Below are positions 12,001 to 21,000 of a stretch of 64,000 nt of DNA, piece after piece. This stretch comes from Triatoma infestans. Lineage: Eukaryota > Arthropoda > Insecta > Hemiptera > Reduviidae. Under the pieces are notes generated by a model, which searched no databases, had not been told where the DNA came from, and was given only the letters and a program-made list of their open reading frames with translations. The translations under genes were made by a program, and so were the position numbers. Each line of letters begins with the position of its first letter. Position 1 is the first letter of the stretch. The stretch is from contig JAAEAF010000377.1 in assembly GCA_011037195.1 (NCBI GenBank), forward strand, positions 44,570-108,569, given 5' to 3'.

Positions 12001-15000
12001 CATTTTCATCTGGCTGAGTCCATGTTTTAGGTAGTAGAGCTTCCTTTCGTACAGGATTCTGATCAGTACCAACCCTCAACAGGTAGATCAGAGCGTCAGA
12101 CACGTATGCTATACGTCTGAAAGAAGGTACATCCAGTACTGGTAATGAATCAGCATGTTCGGAGTTGTGACATTTCATCAATGACAAATAGTACATCAGC
12201 AACTCCCTTCGGGTAGACTAGCCTTCATTCCCACCATCACGATCCCTAGATGGTCTAGAAGAGTCAGAATTAGTGGTAAAACCAAAATCCTAGTTGAAGG
12301 AGCTGAAGAACTACTCCAGGACGATACGAAGACTGTGTAGTAGACCTTGATGTACTTCCAGAAGTAGTATCACTAGTCGAAGGACCACCAGTTCCGCTAT
12401 TACTACCGCTACCTCCGTTACCACTGTTCGAGCTTAAGCAACCTGAACCATGGTAGAGAGGATGATTTGGATGTGCAGGATCTGAAGCTGTCGTAAGAGA
12501 AGCTCCAAAGCGTAATCGGGATTCGGTTGAATCCGTTACTGTCAAAAGCCAATCCCACGGTGGCTTTAACGGTCTTTCTACATAGGTATGTATAATTGGC
12601 ACAGGTTGTTGTTGTGGTGCACTAACATTATGTAAGCTGTCTAAAGGATCTGCAACTTGTCGAAGTAATAGCAAAACTACTAGCCAATCAAGCAGCTGTT
12701 GTACTCATGGTATCCCTATCATGGTTACTATTGTTTGCCGAAAACGTGTTAGTTGAACGCCTCAATGAAGATAGATCAATGAATATCAATAAATTGCCAG
12801 AAGCTACTCTGAAACCATCTAATAATTTTGAACCGGTGACTCTACTTCTAGTAGCCCATTGCATTGACTGAGGAGCAAGATTACTCCTTTGGCCCTGACC
12901 ACTTTGTCCCGAACGTCTTTCTAACTGTTCATCTCCAAGCACCGTCTCTTCGTGATCCAATCCTTCGCTTTCTCCATCATTTTCTTCATGCTGACTTGAA
13001 TCACCACTTTCATCTTCTCTGAGCACAGTAGTAGGCGGGGTATTAGATTACATGCTGTGCAGTTTCTTGGTTACGCTGATCGCTGTCGCTTTCAGTTTTC
13101 ACCAATAAATTTTCGCTTTCACTTTCCGCACCTTCTCTTTCACTCTCAGTCTTACTGCCTTTCCTATCATTCGCTAGTGCTACTAAACTTTCTACCATTT
13201 TTTCCTGGATCTCATTTTTCTCATTTTTTATTTCTTCTCTCTTTTCATCCCTGCCCCTTTTCAATTCCTCTTGGCTCTTCTTCATTTCGTTTATTATTTC
13301 ATCCCAGCCCCTTTTGATTTCGTCCTGGCCCCTTTCTATTTTGTCTTTTATTTCTTTCATTACGTCCTGGCCCCTTTTTGCTTCCTCTCGCATTTCCTTC
13401 AAAAATGTCATCACTTCCTCCATTTCCGCGTTTGACTTCTGGTACTTACGGGCATATACTAATTGATACTAAACTGTTACCTGTTTAGAGATTTTATCCC
13501 ACTTCTGACACCAAATGTAACTTTTTTCCCTCTAAACTAGCTGCTGCAACTAGTTTTAAGTGGGTTCGTTTAGATAAAATACTCTAAACTTCAATAAGAA
13601 AAACACCAATTTATTGTTTTACACAATAAATTATAAATACAACACTTAATTAATTCACAGCTTAAACCAACAAAAGTTCACTTTGTTCACTTTTTATACA
13701 CTTATCACAAATGCACACTTCGTTTGAAACAAGAATCTCTCCTAGACTCTCTGTTGTCCCACTATTTATACCGGTGGAGAAGAGTCTAGAACTTTCTCGA
13801 TTCTTCTAGAGAGAGCTAGAGCGCCGCCAGCGCTTCCTAGCGGCCACTAGGAGAACTTGATGTACCTGCTTTCTCTCCTAGATGGCACCAGTGGCTGCGT
13901 TACAGTATGTTATATAAGAAGTATGTGCAGAAATTACCTAAACGCCATTGGTTTAATGGAATCAGTAAAAGCGAAACCACAGCAATTTGCAGGTTGAGGT
14001 CGAACCATGCAATTTGCGGGTCATACCTGCGTAGAACTAATAAGGGATCTTCCCCTTTATGCGCAAAATGGAAGGAAGAAGATTTTAAACATGCAGTAAT
14101 GATCTGACCACATTATAAAAAAATGAAATGTTAGACAAACTTTACAAGTATTTAGATGTCTCTTTTCAAATGAAGAGATATTATTTTCTAGCTACATCTA
14201 TGTTCTGAAATCTTTGGTAGAAATGACTAGTAAATATATAAGTACTTAAAAGTTACACCTGCTATTGATGAATGGATGATTTATGATTGGAGGAATGATT
14301 GTATAGTTTCATTATAGGTAAGGCTCGAGGGGGCTAGGAATATCGACTCCTCCGTCCATTGCAAATAGATGTACATATATAAAAAAGAAAAGTTTGGATA
14401 TAATTTTCATAGGATGTGTATTGTTGCTGGATGAATGAAAGGGTGTATATATTTAAAAGTATATATATATATATATAAGGTACATCTACATATATATATA
14501 TAGGTATATGCTTATATGATTATATAAAGTAAATGCAGGTTTAGCGGGTTAATTCAGATATATCAATATAAATATATTTATTGGCATGAATGTGTTCGTT
14601 TAGGTTAGTCAGGTATGCATACTGTGTACGAATAAGGTGCGGGGGGGGACCAATGCCGACCAGAGGTGGCGACTTCTGGTCGTGCATGATGTACATAATG
14701 TAAATATTGTACATAAATGGGAGCCACCGCTCTTGGTGGGCGGGCTAAACCGGGTTTGGCACCCCGGCATAGTGTGAGTGTATTGGATGAAAATAACGAA
14801 AGACGCTTTAATTTAAGCAAGAGATACAACTTTTAGTAAGAGGTTAAATTTTATTAGAAGGTAATAAACAGATAAACACATTGATAATGCTGGCTGCATG
14901 GCGAAAGTCAATACAAAAAAAAAAAACTTGGGTTGAGGGCCACTCAACAATAGCTGAACTTTTCTTATATAGAACAGGTGCAATGAAATCGCACATACCA

Positions 15001-18000
15001 AAGCAAAAGAGGCAATAAACATTTAGGTCCCCAATACTGGAAAGTTCTCAGATAAAAGAATTATTTCAAACATACTTATAATAGAGAAATCAAAAAGTCT
15101 TAAATTTTACACTTCTTACAATCAACAATATCTAAATAACCAAGGTTTCTTGCCTGTAATGAAAGTAGACTAAGATTCAACCTCAACTTGCCCTTGAGCA
15201 TTTAACTCGAATAGGAATTCTAGCAAATTCAGTGTGATCATGCTAACCGAACCAATCATCACTGCCAAACACCGTTCCTTGAATGTGTTAGTTACCAGAC
15301 CGACAGGGACAAATTATGGAGTACTCTTGTAAAAACAAATGAGCATTTCAAGTTTAAAGAAAATCGTTGTAGCATTTTAGAGAAAACCACAACAAACTCA
15401 AAAACCTAATCTGTAAAGATGGTTACTTAACTATTTTCTTAAAACTTGGAATTCTATGTTTTTTTTTTGTTTTTTTTCAATATTTTATGTTTCAATGTTT
15501 TATCAATGTTGTTAACGTATATTAATAATATAAACGTACATTAGAGAAAAATAATGCTAACATTCCCCTAAAAATTTCCTCTAATCCCTTTCACTTGCCT
15601 ATTCAACCCACTTTTATTTCTGTAGATGATTAAAGACAAGACACTAGTAACTTAATTTTCTTTTTTATGTTTCTGCGATGTAACAAATGTGTATGTTAAA
15701 TTCTTTTTTTTTTTTTAAATTGTCTTTGTTTTCGTTATTATTATTCTGCATTTTACAGTATTATTAATGCATTGTGGTTCCTCAATGTATTGTTTTTTAG
15801 ATTAAAGCCTTGATAAAGACAGGAAACTCTGTCGAAACGCATAATTGAATGTTTTTTCTTGACCGATCCTCACCTAATTTCTTCATAACTCAATTCCCCA
15901 GTACCTCCAAAAATCAATATTCCTGGGAAGAGTGTATTAATATTTTGCCGTTTATATAGTACAACCAGAAATTGTACTGAAGTGGATTTGAAAGGGAATC
16001 TGAAACGTAGCAGCTGTTCCCCCAGAAACGCACAAAATAAATTTCCTGGAAAAATGATTCAAATAAATGTGATCGGCTTTATGCGTGTAGATGGTATAAC
16101 AATTTAATTAGGTAGGTATTTTCTAGAAAATTGCGAGTCGCAATTTCGGGAGTTGGATTTAAACCAAAAATTAACTAACTGTCAGCCATATGGTGAAGAT
16201 GTCTAAACAGAATACAACTTTGGGCTTCCTGCGATTTTTCGTTTTTGTACAATGCACACATACAGATTATTCGTAAAAACACTTATTTCAAGAATCCTAC
16301 AAAGCATACATTTTTTGTGAAATGTAATTTAGAAAAGTAAACACAGATTTATACAGAGCAAAGACTTCTGCTTTCTCTCAGGAGAGTGAGAGAAAGCAGA
16401 AGTGCAGACTTTTGACTCATCCAAGCCTTAGTCAAAGTATTAAAATGTAATATAACATGATTTTATTTCAGTGCATCCTGGATTAGCTGGCCATTAGCAT
16501 TCCTATTTCAAGAGACTGGAACTAATGAACTTGCAGTTAGGTAATCTATATTAACGATTTGACATTTATGCATTTATTGATTTTTACCTTCAACAGCAAA
16601 TTTTATTCTTGTATCGCTTTTTTAAAATTCGTGACAGCTTTTCCAAATTCATTAAAACCTTTGCTAATTAAATTTAAAACTTTCTTGGGATATGATCTAA
16701 TGAAGATAATATTAGAGAAGACACCTGAATTATGGTCGGACGGATCATATCCTGCATGTGATCATATCATCCACATATTCAAGAAAGAATGTTTTTGAAA
16801 TCTGGGGTACGACTTTCTCTTTCCGCAATTATTTCAACTGGTCTTTTTTCTTCAAACATTAAATTTGTATTAAAGGTCTAGTCGTCCTTAATCCATGAAT
16901 TTAGAAGGTGTTGACGGAGAACAGTTCATTTTATCTGTATGTCATTAGGACATACATCAGGCAACGCCTCTAACAAACCTAACGGAACTTAAAATAGCAA
17001 TCTGGAGTTAAGCCTAGTTACAGATACTACGGAACCAACCGAAATAATTTTGTCTACAAAAAAATAGTATCAAAACTGCTAGGTTTACATATCCGCAATT
17101 AGTAATAATAATAGTGTAAGTGAGCTAGGAGATGGGAAAGGGAAACACAATAAACGGCTCTAGTAAAAAAAAATACATATAATTAAATGAAGGAAACAAC
17201 TCCGTTTACATAAAATAAAAGAAATTCTTAACTTAATACAAACAAGATTTACCTATCCAGCTTAATTTAGTGATAAACTAAAGAGAGTCTCTCTCCCTTT
17301 AAATAAGTACGCACAGTACGACTCTGCCAGTGTGGGCGAGGTAAGGAATGCAGCAACACTCTGGTTCAACAACTATCTCAGCCAGCATCACAGGCCATAC
17401 AGGCCGCTCCATATACCCACACCACAGCCGAGCTGGCAATCCTCACTCCATCCACTTACAATAGTGTGTTTATTTTCAACCAAAAATTACAGTAGATGAT
17501 AAAAATAACGAGCTTGAATACAGGGGCTGAACAAAGGAAGATCTGTGACTTTAGAGGGTTTAGCCATAGTGTACTGAATGCTTCTGCATGGTGGAAGAGT
17601 GGCAGGGAGAAGTTAAATAGGTGAGGTTATTTTCTGATAGTCAAGCTGAACTAAAGCTGTGCTGGAGCTCTAAATTAGTGGGTGAATGCAAGAGAAGACT
17701 CAATGGCCTCGCTCAGAGGAATAGAGTGGAGCTATACCCGGATATGCAGGTACAGAGGGTGGACGAGGCCAAAGTAGGATCCTCATTTCTGTTTTGTGTC
17801 CCGATGCAGCAGTAGCCGTCATTAAGCAATTTTGCATTAGGGAAGTCAACAATGCAGGAATAGGGAACTGGAAAAGCAATGGAAGGCACGGAAGCGTGTC
17901 TTCAGGCTAGGAGATTTATAAAGGGCATAAGACCGAGAGGACTTGAAATATTTTCTCTCCCCGAGTAAAAGATATGATTGAGAGTTGTGGTAGATGTATT

Positions 18001-21000
18001 GGCTGGACACTCTTGGGTAGCCAATCATTGACCCAAAATAGGGAGGGCGCCTAGCCTTTGGTGTCAGAATTGTGACGAAGGAATCAGGGAAACCGTGTAC
18101 CTACGTTAGTGTCCCCATTTCACTAATACGAGGTTCTGCATATTTGGGAAGGCAACAATCTCAAGGGCATGTTTGGGGGAGTTGGAAATTAAAAATATTT
18201 TAAGATATTGTAGTTAAAGAGGCAGATTGCTGGGTGAGGCTGCTTAGGAGCGATTTTTTTTTTGGTGGGGGATAAGAGCCATATTGGCTTAGGACCTGCG
18301 TCTTCGGGCACCCATTATTAATAACCAATAAACCCTACATTTTGCAATAATTATTTAAAACAGAGATCTTATTTTGCAAAATACTAGGGTCATCCGCAAT
18401 ATTTTATCATCCTCAGTATTATATCATCGGCATATTTTATGTGGGAATATTCATATTTCAAGATATATTTCACCACAGATTTCCTGGTACAGATCGTTCA
18501 GATAATTAAAACAAAGTTCGAGACATCAACACCCTGCTTTACTGAAGGGAAAACTCAGAAATATTCTCTGGCCCCCAGATGTTGCTCGATTATTTTCATA
18601 CATCCTTGATGATGCTTACAAACTTACTAGGCAAGCCCATTCTCATCAACTTATAAATCAACAGATCCCTTAACACCGAACCAAAAGGGGACTTAAAGTC
18701 CACAAAGAATAGTATACTTTTTTTTACTTTATCTGCTCTATGTTTCCATTGTACTAAATTCATGAAGTTGAAAATGTTATCCACCATGCCTGAATTCATT
18801 TATATTAGTCGAAAGAAGTCCTGAAAATAGTTTCACTTTAACACCTAGAAGGAGATAGCTCTATAATTTTTAAGCTCTTCTTCTGGGAGATATCACCTTA
18901 AAAGGGAAATATTAAGGCAACTTAAAAACTGGATGGGATATCTCCAGATACATAAATTAAGTATGTCAATCTTAAAAGAAAAGTTAAGGAGGCATTTTAA
19001 AAAAATTCATATGGCACCCTATTCAAAACAGGAGCTATGCCACATTTTGCTTTATTCAACACCATCCGTAATTCACTTAGAGTAAATTCATCATCTAAAA
19101 TTTATTACATAGAGATGGTTCTGCATAAATTATAACACGTTTTTCAGCTATTGGATTATCCGCAATCAGTATATCAACTTAAAGAATTTTCGAAAAAATT
19201 ATAATAAAAATGTGGTGCAATAGACACACGATTTTGTCTTACTCCAATTAATATGCCATTTAGATAACAAATTTTCTTTAAAATTGCAATGTACTATTGG
19301 ATAATAGCCAGTTGGAATGACCATTAAAAAAGTGGTAGGGGTTATACTTAAGTACCTGAGCGGACTTGCGTGGAGCGCCCTCTTTCAAAACTAGTAAAGT
19401 TTATATTTATACCTAACTAACAGATCCCAAAATCTCTCTAAAATAGTTTTTTTCTGAGAGATGCTACAAATAAAAGTTTATTTGTTTGTATAACTTATAT
19501 TAAGTTTAAATTAAACTTATATTAAATAACTATAAGTTTATATCTGGGCACTTGTATTTCAAACTTTAGTGTAAATTTCGAAAAACGAAAACCTTTCTGT
19601 AAAGTTACACTTTTCATTAACCGATATTTTTAAATTTTTACATTAAGCTAGAATGTACCTTACTGTTACATAGAGGGCAGAAGTATACATTATACAGAAG
19701 TGGAACTTAGAAAAAAGCTTAACGCCACTCTTTCCTTAGAACCGACCAAAAATCAATTTCCAAAAAAAAGTTTCAAATAAAAGTGACAGTAATTATGTTT
19801 ATGGATAGTATACGATGTTTAGAGAAAATCGTTGGAGACGTTATCGAGAAAATTGCGGAAACTATTCTTCTGATAGATTCACACCTTTCTTGAAGTAAAA
19901 CTTAATTGACAGCTTAACGTAGCAAACCTTCATTTTTAAGATATGGCTTATCGGCCTGGTGATTTGGGATTAAAAGCACAAAGAAAAAACTTCTTTTTTT
20001 TTGTTCTTTTCATTCCGTTTCGGGAAAAGATTGTCGCCTTCTTCAGAAAATCACAAATAGTAAGTATAAAAAACGAATTTAGATAGGAAATCTAATAAGA
20101 GGTGAAAAGAAAGTTCAGTCAATCCATTAAAAACAAAAGTACAATTGTGTTAAAAACCTAAAAAATATAAAATAATGAAAAAAATTATGAGATATTTATT
20201 TTATTGAGCGCTCACTTTGTTCTCATGTGGGCAGTCTTATTTAGACTTATTTTAAAAGTCGATAAGGCAATAATTTTCTAACATATTATTTGGAAAACAT
20301 CTAAATATATTAGTATAATTAGTTAAAATATATTTGGGAAAGGTCTAAATGTGTTTGGAAAATGCTGAAATAAATTTGGCAAAAGTGTATATTTGGAAAT
20401 AGTTTAAATATATTTGGAAAAAATCTGGATTTTTTTGAAAATCGTTCACTTATAAATTCTTTGGTTAGCAAACCTACATTATTATTATTATTCAAGGAAG
20501 GGGAGGGCGAAACCCTATGCTATCCAAAGCCTCCCTGGGCCCATATAGCTACCCCTAAAGAATAACAACTACTGGGTCTGGAACAAAATCCCAGGCCCAG
20601 TTTACCCATCTAAGTTTCACCACAGACCGTACGAATCGGACCAAAACCTTAAAAGTACCTAGCTTAAGATCCTCTACCGAGGGCCGAAGGCCCTAAACCT
20701 AATCTTCTCACAACCCAAACAATCCGTCATTAGATGCATGGGTATTTCCTCCTCCGTTTCACAAACTCTACAAAAGGGGTCAGGCGTGATGAGTCCCATT
20801 GCATAGAGATGTGTCCTAAAAGACAGAAACATTTATTAACAGTGTTGTTTCCAAAAAATATATTTAACGTAGAATATCTTTTTACGAGTCCAATAAATTT
20901 GATGTAAAGCTTGATATTTTTAACATAATAACCTGCACCTTATTTATGATGCTTTATTTATGCAACTGAACACTGTCAGATAAAGCTTCAAAAGTAAACC

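Larger units (their letters stand above)
10703..13904 (-). mobile_element. Complete non-autonomous LTR retrotransposon carrying UBR5/hyd-derived sequence
   Basis: Two direct repeats (10703-11075 and 13516-13904) both start TGTAAC and end GTTACA and are flanked by GTAT. PBS and PPT place the element on the minus strand. The internal 2.4 kb has no protease, RT, RNase H or integrase. It carries a 126-residue coiled-coil ORF and then sequence collinear with the HECT E3 ligase UBR5/hyd. It therefore needed another element's enzymes to move. The insertion splits an older LINE (8900-10702 / 13905-14120), so it is younger than that LINE. The LTRs are close but not identical: one has an extra 'cggccactaggaga'-like insertion and several substitutions, so insertion is not very recent. 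Confidence 0.9.

Noticed and set aside
12270..13047. A functional UBR5/hyd host gene at this locus
   Set aside because: The match is partial, broken by stops, lacks the HECT lobe and lies exactly between two LTRs with a target duplication.
15805..15845. Hammerhead ribozyme
   Set aside because: Only 'gtcgaaacgc' fits; the CUGANGA half reads TTGATAA and there is no valid cleavage triplet.
16559..16798. 79-codon ORF just after the exon at 16472-16540
   Set aside because: It is intronic sequence downstream of a good donor; no family resemblance.
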